Made by a program: the position numbers and the translations under genes
In this document: one piece after another, positions 18,036 to 28,561 of the stretch
Layout of the letters: each line of letters opens with the position of its first letter
Numbering within the stretch: position 1 is the stretch's first letter
Notes under the pieces: generated by a model
Seen by the model: the letters and a program-made list of their open reading frames with translations, nothing else
What the model was told of the DNA's origin: nothing
Database searches by the model: none
DNA from: Mesotaenium endlicherianum
Taxonomy: Eukaryota > Streptophyta > Zygnematophyceae > Zygnematales > Mesotaeniaceae
Length of the DNA: 38,228 nucleotides
Direction: 5' to 3'
Assembly: GCA_009602735.1 (NCBI GenBank)
Contig: WELA01013572.1
Span: 372,030-410,257, forward strand

Positions 18036-19004
18036 GTGTCTGCGTGTTCCTCTTTCTGGTAGGAAGCTGGGTAGGAAGGCAAGAGTGAGAGAGAACGTGA
18101 GGTGTGTCAAGGGCTCGCATTGATCGCCAGTGTCTCTCTTTCCAGCTTTCCAAATGGCCGCACGTTTTGTGTCTCGTCGTATTGTGGAGAGTGCGACAAT
18201 AGTCTTGCATCTTGTGGTTCACTTGCACATGAACCTTCCTGGTGACATACATGCGCATGGGCTTTTCTTGTGTGTTTTGACCCACAAGGCGAAAGAGGAA
18301 GGAGGGAAGGTCTGGTGAAAGCGAGAAGCAGCAACTTCTGGGGAGTGAAGAAGGAGGTGTTGAGGTAGGGGAAGGGCCAGGAAGAGGGGGAGCGGGGAAG
18401 GGTCAAACGGGGGCCTTGAGAGCTGCGAATTTCATTGCGGCCTTTCTTGAGCTCGTCTGTTGGCCAAAGACTGTTTGAGCCCGATGCGGTGGTACAAGTG
18501 GCCTCCTAGTGACGTGATAGACAACGAGTGATGTGTGTTGCTGAATCTTGAGGGTGTGAACAGGAAGCATCCCGGTGCAAGACGTGCGAGAAGCATATCA
18601 ATCCCATGATACCCGCTTACTGCATTCAGCTTCCCATTTTAGTGTTCACTGCAATGAAGCTCCTACATCATGTGTCTCATAGAAAATAGTTCATTAAACA
18701 ATTGTGCAGGTAGAGGTGATGCATTTGGTGAAATCTTTTTTGACTATCACCCGTCTCGACTTATGAAGTGGGCTATTAACCCCAGTGTACATGACAAACG
18801 AGTGGAAACGCTTGAAATTGAAGGCACTCATCGTTATATAGATTGAATAATGGACACTAGTACTTTACTTGCTAATGGCCACTTTCTCACAGCAGATGGA
18901 GTCTAGAACTAGAATGTACCGCTGCACTCCACGTTAGTCCGTGTCTGTAGAGCTTAATATTAACATGTATATGTTTGGTACTTGTAGCTAGTTTTACCCT
19001 TTTA
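18036..19004. other. Non-coding, no recognisable feature
   Basis: Base composition moves from GC-rich to AT-rich. I see no supported gene or repeat. Confidence 0.4.
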
Positions 19005-19140
19005 CATGAATCCATGTAATTTCTATGACATCAACTATTGTAAATTAAAGATCTAATGTCACTATCTATATCCATGAATCCATGTAATGTCTATGGCATC
19101 AACTATTGTAAATTAAAGATTTAATGTCACTATCTATATC
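19005..19140. repeat. 68-bp tandem duplication
   Basis: Two 68-bp units, 19005-19072 and 19073-19140, each beginning CATGAATCCATGTAAT and ending CTATCTATATC, differ at only a few positions. The surrounding DNA is AT-rich and non-coding. Confidence 0.93.
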
Positions 19141-22100
19141 CATATTATGTGATGAAGTCAAATTATTTTTGTTGGAAATCTAAATAAGGAGCAAAAGTGC
19201 CAAGATATACAAGGGTGTCTTTTCGTTGGTCCATATGGTGATGATAGGCCATATAGGGACCTCCGGGCTATCTAGTGCTAAAGATTGACTGAGTTATCGC
19301 TTCTGATGTCTTCGGGTCACATAGTAGATAGCTTCCATATTTTGCACCTGAGTTAGTAGGATGTGTTTGAGCTACATTATAGTCATCTTATTGAGAACAC
19401 CTTTGCCACTTAGTCCTCTAATGTGTGTGTGCTTACACATGCTTGTGTGCCTGATAGGCAAGAGTTCATGACTTACTAGAGGAGAAGCTCTAGTTCTCAA
19501 TTTTGTCTCCTTCTTGTGCCTTGACTTAGTGTGCAACTATGGCACACTACGGTAAGTGAGTCGAGGGGTATAGATAAGTAATCTGATTTGATTATGAGGG
19601 CGAAGATCGCTCCTTGATTTACACGCTTCCAACTATGTCTAATCTTGAATAAGCAAGATTTCATGAGCTCCTTGATTCAATGTATTTGGTTTCTTCATGC
19701 ATGCTTCTGTTACTCATTAAACTGTTGTACTACAAATTATCTACTAGCTTTGCGATACACATCCATCCAGTGCAAGAGCAACATTGACAAAGGAATTGTC
19801 CTAAGTGCAAAGATGGTGGTACTGCATCGTTCAGGTGGTGTCCCGAAAGTATCATAAATGCCCCTTCAACGCGTTCTTCCCCTGCTGGGATGTACATGCC
19901 TGCAATTGACTTGAACACTCTATTGTTATCCCTCATTTGTGTTGTACCCTCGTGTTCTTGTGTTCATGTATCACCTGGTTTTGGCATCTATTCACCTGTC
20001 GCTCATTCATTGCACATTCATTGCATAAGATTCATAAATACCATGGCGTAACCTTCACTATGCACTTGTACAATGCTTTTTTGTTCATTCAAATTGAGCA
20101 AGTTAAAAGACACTCAGCTATATGCATCTTTCATATAAAATATTGTGCTACTTTTTATGTAACTTACAGCTATGACGACGTCGACAACACCTACACACAA
20201 TGTGCAATCTTAGTGTCCATCTGTTGGTATGATCATACATCATATCTTGCCATGCCTTGTCGACCTCAAACTCTTGTGAAATATGTACGTGCACATAATG
20301 CAACTATGTAATGCTACGTTATCGTGTGTGCCATGAGTTCAGCCAATTCACGTTTAAAACACTTTGTTGACCATTATTTGCTCCAGTCAAGCCCCACATT
20401 TATAGCCCTCACATTCTTTCATAAGTTCCCCCTTACAATGTATACTTGAGCTTAATTTTAACCCTCTACACTTGAAGTTTTACGTACAGTATTTAGGAAG
20501 CAAGATTCATTGCTTAGTTTCACGTGTCACTCTGTGCAACTAATCCAACTTCACCATTATTTTGCGATTGCTATTTATCCTCCTGTATGCACTACTGTAC
20601 ACTTCTGCCTCTGGTCTTGATCTTTCTACCTCGCAGGGGTGTCCCATGGAGTTCCACGAGCTCACCATCACCCACCTCCATCAAATATACAATTTGTAAA
20701 GCACATCATGCTCCCATGTGTTCCATTTGTGTCATGCGTTCATTTTGTCAAGTTACTTGCTCTTTCTTCCTTAGCTCTCCCCAAAAATAGCAACCTTCTT
20801 AATATTCTCTTATCTCATTGTGCTAATGGGCAAATATCCATTTTTTGATTGGTTATTTATGAGCGTTGGTACATACTCCACATGTCTTATTATGATGGCC
20901 TCCCTAGTCCCTATACTTCCACTCATAAGGTGTATTATTGGTAGCGACACCTTTGTGACCATCCCATGAGTTACTAAACACCACATCTCTTTTTTCCAGA
21001 ATCATGTTTTCTTTGCAAAAACTTTTATTTTCAAGTTCATTGCATTTTCGTCGCGAAGTGGTCCCTTGAGGTACATGTACATGAACATAGAAAGCACATC
21101 TTGTCCCTTTCACTAGAATCGTTTTTACTGAAAAATAACTGTCGACACTGCACTTCACTTATAATTAAGCAATTGGTTGTTATTTTCATGCCTTGCAAGT
21201 GGTTTTGTATGGGTTTCTAGTGACCAACATCCATCGCCTCCATCAGGTAACCTTCTACATAACAACGTCATGCTTCTATTTCACCATTTGTGTTACATAT
21301 GTATGTTGTGTCTTCATACTTCTTCTTTGATCTTGCCCCCACTGGTATCAAGTCCCCTCAATTAGTTGGCATAGCCTCACTGCGTGTTTGATTTTTTTTG
21401 GGCCCACCGGAGGTATTATTATCATGCAGGTGGACGGCTTCTAAGTTCTCGTGAAGTTCCCCCTTAAAGAACATGCATGTCTTTCACCCAACATAATTGA
21501 AAATATTGTGGTATGTTGAAGGTGGACTACGTTTCATCCACTCTTTGTACTTCTTGTGACATGATTGTGCACATCAAAGATATTTTCTGATTTTTTTTTC
21601 CTAATAATTTTTGCATGCGTGGAACTTAATTTGATTATATCAATATGCCATTCTTGTTCACTTTCTCATTTCTAATGCAATTTCACCTGTATCTCTCTCT
21701 TGTTTTTCCCTACAACCTTCATTATCTATGCGCCTTTATCAAAAGCCTCTTTGCCATTTGCTATCTCGATCTCTGTTACCCTTCATCCTCTTCTTCGTCA
21801 TTTTTTGTATTCTGAAGCTTTCATTGGTGAGGTGCTTGTACCCACCTCTTTGTCTCTATTTCTCTGTGGCAGATGGCACCGCAAGAGCTTATTCTCTCTG
21901 TCTAAGCGACATAGGACAATGAGTGGAAATAAGAGGTAACGAATGAGGTCAAATTTTAGGTCATTCCACCACTCTAGCGGTGGTTTGCATGCCTGCCTTC
22001 CAGAGGAATATACTTTTGATTAATACTCTGCTTTCTGACCTAGTGGCAGGTGCCCCATCACCCCGTTTGCCCTTGGTTCTTTTCCCTGCTTACAACATAT

Positions 22101-22375
22101 CTTTTGAGTTGTCAGCTTCTATTGATTCCCAGTCACCTAGCTCATTGAGCTCCCCCTCTCTCTACCGTAATAGGATAAACATTGACACACTTTACATAGG
22201 TTTGCTTGCACATCAATCTATGGCTGATACTAACGTACTACTTCAGCTATCGTCTAGGCTCCTTCCACCTTCAGTCTCCTACTACCAAAAGGCGGGTGCC
22301 TTTCCCTTGTATAACCTCCATGACATGCCGCAAAAGCCTCGGTGAGCGATTTCTACTTAATCTTGGTGTTGCTTT
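19141..22375. other. AT-rich non-coding region
   Basis: About 3.2 kb with frequent stops in all frames and no frame over 125 codons. No domain is recognised. It may be old, decayed transposon sequence, but I could not align it to any other part of the window. Confidence 0.4.
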
Positions 22376-23817
22376 CTGACCTGCTTAGACGCAATTTTTG
22401 CAAACTAGAAATTGTTCAAATGAATGCCACTCAACTTGGGCGAAAGTCTTTTTGGAAGTAAGACGCTTCCGTCCATGTAAGGAAAATTGAGTAGATAAGA
22501 CTTTCTGCAAAAATGGTAAGTCCTGAAATAGGAATCAGGATAGGAAATCACACTTCGTATGAAAGACACTGATTTCAAGCCTCAGATTGGCTTGTGGCAG
22601 AACAAGATGACCAACAAATGGTCAACCACAAGCAATCTGCCACCGACACACGTGTGAAGGTCGATCGACCGGGTTGATTCCCCACGTACAGAGATGCACT
22701 GACAAGTCGACCAGGCTAAGGACACGCGCGTGAAGGACCACCACACGTCAACCAGGTTCTTGGCACATATGCTGGAAAGCATCACGTGTGTCTTGGTCAC
22801 GATACAGTTAGGCACGACCTCTGGTGAACCTGCATGTAATGCGTAAATACTACAGCAAAGGTGAGCCGAATACAAAGTTGAATTGGGACGTTGCTCTAAA
22901 GGTCAAAGATTGTCCTCTGTCCTGGTCTTGTCCACAAGGCTTTTGACATCTATGCCGGCCTGGCTTGAGCCTTTTGCTCTTAGGCGCGCCTAACAGTTCT
23001 TCACCGCCGGTTGGGCTCACTCAGCTCTTCACTGAGGGCTTCCCTACTAACTTTGCTCTTGCTTTTTAGCAACCTGAGAAATTAAGAACTAACATAAAAC
23101 TCACCACTTTATATGCTCTTCGCACGCCTGTGATGGTCCAAATCTGCACTAGAATCTCCTAGCAGGTCCTATCTGCAAGTTCTCTACCTTTTAAGGGAAA
23201 ATCTCTTCTTGGGAACTCCCAATTCCTAACTTTTATATAATACAATGAGAGAGGATCTTTAAGCGTCGACAGAAGCGTGTCTTCTTGTGCTTCTTGTGGC
23301 CTTGGGAACTCCTTCTCCTTCGCGCCTTCTCTCTTCTCCTCATTTCCCCTTCGCCCCTTCTGCTTCTTAGCAAAATGTTCGAGGCAAGAATGAGGGAAAG
23401 CGTGTAAGACTTGTGCCTATCACAGGCACCACGCATGCAATTCTCTCGAAGTTGCCATGACTCGCCCATTAGCATGCATGCACGCCTCATCGTTACCACT
23501 CGTGCTAGCTTACGTTATGTTGCGTCACTTAGCATGCATGCAAGTCTCGTGACCGTCGCGTGTGACTTGCTTAGCCTTTCGGTCAGCGTGCACGCTTATG
23601 TGTCCTTTGAGCCCATGTCTCCTGGCGTGGCAGCTCCGTTGTGGCCGTCGTGCCAATGGGCCATGGCTGGCCTGCCCTCTCACTGTGGGCTCACTTGGTA
23701 GCCGCTGAGGTGGCCAAATCGTCAGCCCTGCCTGACTTGACTTGGCTGCTGCACCATTTGCACGTCTCGATGGGGTCAGCCTTGCAGCTGATCTTGCTGT
23801 CAAACCCCAACCATTGC
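22376..23817. repeat. Dispersed repeat copy B, left part
   Basis: 22380-22480 is an inverted match to 12748-12834 of copy A (TGCTTAGACGCAA and CAACTTGGGCGAAAG blocks). 22935-23817 is a direct match to 12940-13830. 22481-22934 has no clear counterpart; it contains two CACG(T/C)G(T)GAAGG motifs near TCGACC. The repeat is interrupted at ATTGC (23813-23817), the left target duplication of element 2, and resumes at 30361. Confidence 0.7.
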
Positions 23818-24166
23818 TGTAGTGAAACAGATAGATAAAGTAGTTAGTAAAATAGAATACTTTATCTATTCAAGACAAGGATCTTTGAACACAAGTGATA
23901 GCTTCTTGAAAGAGAGATGGCTTCTTGATGGTTAATATATTTTTGGAATTTGGCAAGTACAAGAGTGATTCTCCAATGTCTTTCTATGTTCTAGCTCTTG
24001 TTTATATACTTTCCTCTAACTTCAAAAATGCCTTAGAAGGTTCAAAGGACATGAACCAAGTCACTAGAGTACCTATTCACACTTGAATCCACACAATACT
24101 ACTCCAAATATATTTGAAAACATTAAAATATATGCAAACTAATATATTATAACTGAAATCACTACA
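23818..24166 (-). repeat. Element 2 3' LTR (349 bp, internally deleted)
   Basis: On the plus strand it reads TGTAGTGAAACAG ... AATCACTACA. It matches the right-hand LTR but lacks about 154 bp after CTCTTGTTTATAT. LTR pairs are identical at insertion, so one side changed afterwards; a deletion here is the simplest reading. Confidence 0.92.
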
Positions 24167-24179
24167 TCACTTCCCCGAC
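24167..24179 (-). other. Element 2 polypurine tract
   Basis: On the minus strand GTCGGGGAAGTGA abuts the 3' LTR start. It is the expected plus-strand primer. Confidence 0.65.
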
Positions 24180-24205
24180 AGGAAAAGCGACGTCTCGACG
24201 CGTAA

Positions 24206-24334
24206 AGTCAGGGCTTACACGTGTGAAGCAGACTAGTCAACAGCTTCAAGTCAAATGCCACACATGTGAAGAGGATTAGTCCAAGGCGCCAAGTCAGGTG
24301 CTACACATGTAAAGTACACTAGAAAAGGTCGTGG
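24206..24334. repeat. Three 43-bp tandem units
   Basis: Units 24206-24248, 24249-24291 and 24292-24334 each begin AGTCA and carry an ACAC(G/A)TGT(G/A)AAG core, with no gaps between units. They lie in the untranslated 3' part of element 2, next to the polypurine tract. Confidence 0.8.
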
Positions 24335-24934
24335 GTGGTGTGACCTTATTGGCTAGCCTACTCCTTGATGATAAAGAAAATTGTACAAGTTGGCCCAGAA
24401 TCTGCCACGAATTCAAAAATTCATAGCCTCCACAGAACTGCTTCAAATCTAATATTTTAGTGCCAGACGGAGTGCGTCGAAGAACTCTACCGCGTCACCA
24501 AATTTGAGAGCATTCTCATTTCTGGAGTGTCGTTGAGAGCTGAGAGAGTAGGCACTCCTCCAAATCTATGCAGAAACTTCTGAAAATCGTAAGTCCTTCT
24601 ATACTTCTCCAAATTCTGCAAACTGAGTCTCCAACTGGGCACTATCAGATGTTCTACCAGAGTCTTGAGTTTCAGAGCATTCCAAGTTCAGGGGAGGGCA
24701 CAATGTCAGAAGGCATATTCTGCCCTAACAATGCCAGCAGCCTGACCCCCTGCTACTTAGAGCATCATATCTCTCTCACCAGTGCTCTAAATTGAGCAAA
24801 CTTGGACTCTAAATTACCGGCTACTTATGGACTACAGCCAAGTAAATTTTCAGAATTTATTATACAGAGACCTATCACCAGTAGCAGTTTTAGATTTCTG
24901 TCCAGAAACTGCGAGAAGAGAAGAGTGTCTAATG
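24335..24934 (-). other. Element 2 3' untranslated region
   Basis: 600 bp between the pol stop and the tandem repeats. No frame with family support is seen. Confidence 0.5.
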
Positions 24935-26620
24935 TCAAATTTTCCTCTTTCTTGTTCTTGCAGGCTGCCTCCAAGGGGTCTTCTGCTGCTTCTTGATGGT
25001 GGCAGGCTGCCTCCTTGAAGTTGTCGGGCTTCTAGTAGAGAGACTTGGGGCTGGTCCAAGATGGGGGTTGGCGGCATGGAAGCGCTTCAACTTTCTCTGA
25101 ACTTTGTCAAGGTAGTGCGCCGCCACCCAACTATTCTCCGAATCTGGATATCCTTTCCACTTGATCAAGTATTGCTGCTGTCTCCTGAAATTTCTCATAG
25201 CCACTATGTCTTCCACTTCGTACTCCAAATGATCATCCACTATTGTTGGGGCTGGTGGGGTTGTCACACGTCCTGGGAACTTGCTGTCGGGTTGCACATA
25301 CGGCTTGAAGAGGGAAGCGTGGAATACGGGGTCGATGTGCATAGTCTGGGGAAGTTCTAGCTTGAAAGCAACGGGGTTGACTTGCTGGATAATCTTGAAG
25401 GGTCCCAAATACTTGGGAGAGAACTTGCTGCCGGCAGGCCTGTTGTTCAGGGAAATGTTCTTGGATGATAGTAACACGTTGTCACCCACTCTGTACGTAA
25501 TTTCTCTTCTGGATCTGTTCGCCACTCTTGCTTGAGCATCTTGCGCGTGTTGTAGAGCTTTCTTCGCTGCTGTGAGGGCTGCTTCTAATGTCTCCATAAA
25601 ATCTGTGGCTGCAGGTACTTCATCAAGGCCAGCCGTGAAGCTCAGTGGCGTGGTCGGATGGAAGCCATAGGTGAGGAAGAATGGGGACTCTTGGGTAGAG
25701 GCCTGCGTAGTGTTGTTGTAGGCAAACTCGAGGGGGGTCAAGTACATGTCCCAGTCTTGCTCGAGGGTAGACACGTAGGCCTTTAGAGAGGTCTTTAGGG
25801 TACGATTCATACGCTCGGTTTGCCCATCTGATTGTGGGTGGTAGGCAGTAGACATATCCAGCGATGTACCCAAGTTCTTGAAGAGATTTTTCCAGAAATG
25901 GCTTGTGAATCTTGGATCTCTATCTGACACAATTCTTGATGGTAGTCCATGGAGTCGGAAGATGTTGTCAAAGATGAGTCTTGCAAGTTGTGGTGCTGTA
26001 GCCTTAGTCGTCGTGGGAATAAAATGAGCCATCTTGGTAAGTCTGTCCACCACCGTGAGTATTGCATTATGGCCTCGAGGTGTCACGGGCAAGTCCACGA
26101 TAAGGTCCATTGAGATGTTCGTCCATTGCCTTTCCGGGATTGGTAGTGGTTGGAGGAGTCCTCCCGCCTTTTGTGAAGATGGCTTGACTCTTTGGCATGT
26201 GTCACAGCTCCTGCAGTACTCCTTGACTTGCTTAGACATGCCTGGCCAACAATAAGTCCTAGCTAGAACGCCCGTGGTCCTTAGGATTCCAAAGTGTCCT
26301 CCAAGAGGGTTGTCGTGTGCTTCTCGTAGAAGCAAGAGCCGGAGGTCTGGATCATTAGGAACACATTTCTGGCCCGTGTCTTGCCTGACCCAATAATTGC
26401 CTTCTTGCTTCTTGTATGGGTCCAAGGCTGCTTCTCCGTTCTTGTAATAAGGGTCTCTTTCATAGGCGGCTGAAAATCGAGCTTCCAGATCAGTCTTCAG
26501 TAATGTCATCACTGCGTTTAATTGCAATCTTGAGAGGGGGTCAGCCGGGTTTGTCTTGCCGGGCTGGTACTGAATCGTGATGTTGTATTGTTGCAAGTAT
26601 CCGCTCCATCTTGCTTGTAT
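24935..26620 (-). CDS. pol: Element 2 integrase with chromodomain
   Basis: The open frame has its first Met at 26596 (553 aa) and is preceded in the same frame by RNase H tail sequence up to the 18-bp duplication. Numbered from that Met, the zinc domain has H94, H101, C131 and C134. The DDE core has D164 (SMDLIV), D225 (SDRDPRF) and E261 (GQTERMN). A GPF motif (YLGPFKII) follows. The chromodomain is at ~458-510 (EYEVEDIV ... IKWKGY ... NSWVA). The tail is long and basic (ends RTRKRKI). It inserts element cDNA into chromatin. It is intact, unlike the rest of this pol. Confidence 0.9.
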   Translation of the reverse strand: MQARWSGYLQQYNITIQYQPGKTNPADPLSRLQLNAVMTLLKTDLEARFSAAYERDPYYKNGEAALDPYKKQEGNYWVRQDTGQKCVPNDPDLRLLLLREAHDNPLGGHFGILRTTGVLARTYCWPGMSKQVKEYCRSCDTCQRVKPSSQKAGGLLQPLPIPERQWTNISMDLIVDLPVTPRGHNAILTVVDRLTKMAHFIPTTTKATAPQLARLIFDNIFRLHGLPSRIVSDRDPRFTSHFWKNLFKNLGTSLDMSTAYHPQSDGQTERMNRTLKTSLKAYVSTLEQDWDMYLTPLEFAYNNTTQASTQESPFFLTYGFHPTTPLSFTAGLDEVPAATDFMETLEAALTAAKKALQHAQDAQARVANRSRREITYRVGDNVLLSSKNISLNNRPAGSKFSPKYLGPFKIIQQVNPVAFKLELPQTMHIDPVFHASLFKPYVQPDSKFPGRVTTPPAPTIVDDHLEYEVEDIVAMRNFRRQQQYLIKWKGYPDSENSWVAAHYLDKVQRKLKRFHAANPHLGPAPSLSTRSPTTSRRQPATIKKQQKTPWRQPARTRKRKI

Positions 26621-26657
26621 TCTTGAGAGATACGGCTGNTCTTGAGAGATACGGCTG
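26621..26657. other. 18-bp direct duplication flanking an undetermined base
   Basis: The same 18 bases (TCTTGAGAGATACGGCTG) occur at 26621-26638 and 26640-26657 with N at 26639 between them. Removing one copy plus N (19 nt) puts the RNase H and integrase frames back in register, so this looks like an assembly join, not a mutation. Confidence 0.8.
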
Positions 26658-26660
26658 CGT

Positions 26661-28555
26661 CTAGAGGTGCTTTAACGCCTCGTGGTCTGTGGTGACCAGC
26701 ACCTTGCGTCCTTCAACGTAGCTGCGCCAAACCTTCAAGGCAAGTACAGTCGCCAATGCCTCTCGCTCCGTGGTCTTATAATTTTGCTCGGCCGGATTTA
26801 GCTTCCTTGACTCGTAGGCAATGGGTTGCAGTTCCTTGCCTTGGTCTTGAAGCAGGATTGCTCCAATTGCATAGGAGGATGCATAGGTGATGACGTGGAA
26901 GGGCCAATCTGGGTTTGGACTTGGGAGTGTGAGCATCGGGGATGTCGTCAATCTTTGTTTTAGTTGTTGGAATGCTTCCTCCTCTTTCTCGGTCCAAACA
27001 TATGGCTTGTCTTTCTTCAATAGATCCGTGAGAGGGGCTGCTATGTGCGAGAAGCTTTGGATGAATCTCCTGTACCAATTGGCAAATCCCAAGAATGATT
27101 GGAGTTCTTTCTTGGTCGTGGGGTTGGCCACTCCTCCACCACCGTGGTCTTCTTGGGGTCCATCTTGATGCCATCAGCAGTCACGTGGAGACCTAGGAAC
27201 TCCACTTCTTGTTTGGCAAACTCGCACTTTGACTCCTTTGCAAATAGCTTGTTTTGCTTCAATACTTCGAGGACTTCTTTCAAGTGTATCGCATGCTCTT
27301 CAAGGGTCTTGCTGTAGATAAGGATGTCATCGATGAATACCACCACACATCTGTCCAACATGGGCTGAAATATGGTGTTCATCATGGTCTTGAAAGTTGC
27401 TGGCGCGTTGGTGAGTCCAACTGGCAGGATCATGAACTCAAAATGTCCATATCTTGTCCTGAGCGCCGTTTTCTCTATGTCAGGTTCAACGATGCCAATC
27501 TGGCGGTAGCCGCTTCTCAAGTTCACCTTCGTGAAGTACTTGGCTCCAACCAGCCGGTCCATGAGCTCATCCATGCGCAGCAGCGGGTATCGATTCTTGA
27601 TGGTGATCTTGTTGAGGGCGCGATAGTCCACACACATCCTCAAGGTACCATCTTTCCTCTTGACAAATAGCATCGGGGCTCCAAATGGCGACTTACTAGG
27701 TCGAATGAAGCCATGCTCCAGTAGCTCCTTGATTTGCTTCTTGACTTCGTCTAGCTCCGTGTATGACATTTTGAACGTAGGCCGAGAGATGGGCTTGCTT
27801 CCGGGCTCCAACTCTATCTTGTGGTCTACGAATCTTTTGGGGGGTAGGCCCTTGGGCAATTCCGGGGAGAACACTTCTTTGTAGTCCTCAAAGACTTCTT
27901 GTATCTCCTTGGGAACGGGGCTGCCTTCTTGACTCTCGATGTCTTTCTTGATGTCTTTTGGCGTGATCAAGGCCAAAAGAAGCTCGTGTCCCTTCCTCAC
28001 AAGTCTCTTGAGTTGGAGGGCGGACAATAGTATCTCGTGTGCCGGCTTCTGGATGTCTTGGGTCTGGATATTCTGGATTGCGCGCAAAATACAGATTCTT
28101 GAAGTGATGTCATTCTTGATCTTGATAGTACCGGTCCTCCAATCAACTTGGGGGTTGTGCTTGGTCAACCAAGGCGTCCCTAGGATGACGTCGTACTTGC
28201 CCAATTGCATGGGGGAGAATACTACTCTATCCTTGAAGGACTTGATAGAGAGTGCCAAGGGGTACTTCTTCTTGGAAGGGGTAGTATAGGAGAATCCATC
28301 GGGCATCATAATCTCCTTGTCGCGGTCAAGAGTACGCATAGTAATACCGTGCTTGGTGGCGAAATCTGCAGCAATGAAGTTGCCTTGAGCTCCGCTATCC
28401 ACCAAGATGTGGACCTTCTCTCCTCCAAGGTAACCTCTCAAACTCATTGGGGCTGGAACGTCGTCTTCAGCGGGGGTCTCCACTTCACTTGGCTTGTTGT
28501 CTTCTTGTGAAGTGGGTCTTGGGGTGGTAGGCTCCTGGCCTACCGGCGCTGTCCG
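26661..28555 (-). pseudogene. pol: Element 2 Pol: protease, RT, RNase H (broken)
   Basis: The open frame from 28618 is in the -1 frame of gag and overlaps the gag end. The protease has the active site [11 protein letters not shown] (D74 counting from 28618). RT carries [13 protein letters not shown], then [13 protein letters not shown], where the first catalytic Asp is replaced by Asn (codon 27521-27523), and FIDDIL. A 1-nt change near 27120-27131 (just after VVEEWP) moves the reading to the next frame ([17 protein letters not shown] ...), which runs to a TAG at 26661-26663 where Lys is expected (HLKTQPY-type motif). RNase H reads ITYASS in place of TDAS, so its first Asp is Tyr. The encoded RT and RNase H should be inactive. 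Confidence 0.88.
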
Positions 28556-28561
28556 TTTTTT
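28526..28561 (-). promoter_or_regulatory. -1 frameshift module of element 2
   Basis: On the minus strand the heptamer A AAA AAC (28561-28555) sits in the zinc-knuckle (gag) frame as TCA AAA AAC. A 10-nt spacer follows, then a perfect 7-bp stem GGTAGGC/GCCTACC (28544-28538 with 28532-28526) with a 5-nt loop. The gag stop TAG (28542-28540) is inside the 5' arm. The -1 frame is exactly the pol frame. Confidence 0.78.

Noticed and set aside
17342..18285. Long His/Thr-rich frames on the minus strand and Cys/Val-rich frames on the plus strand
   Set aside because: They are translations of the TG/CA tract; all frames stay open because of low complexity.
19730..19936. 68-codon minus-strand frame in the AT-rich region
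   Set aside because: Short, isolated, no recognisable domain or homologous copy in the window.
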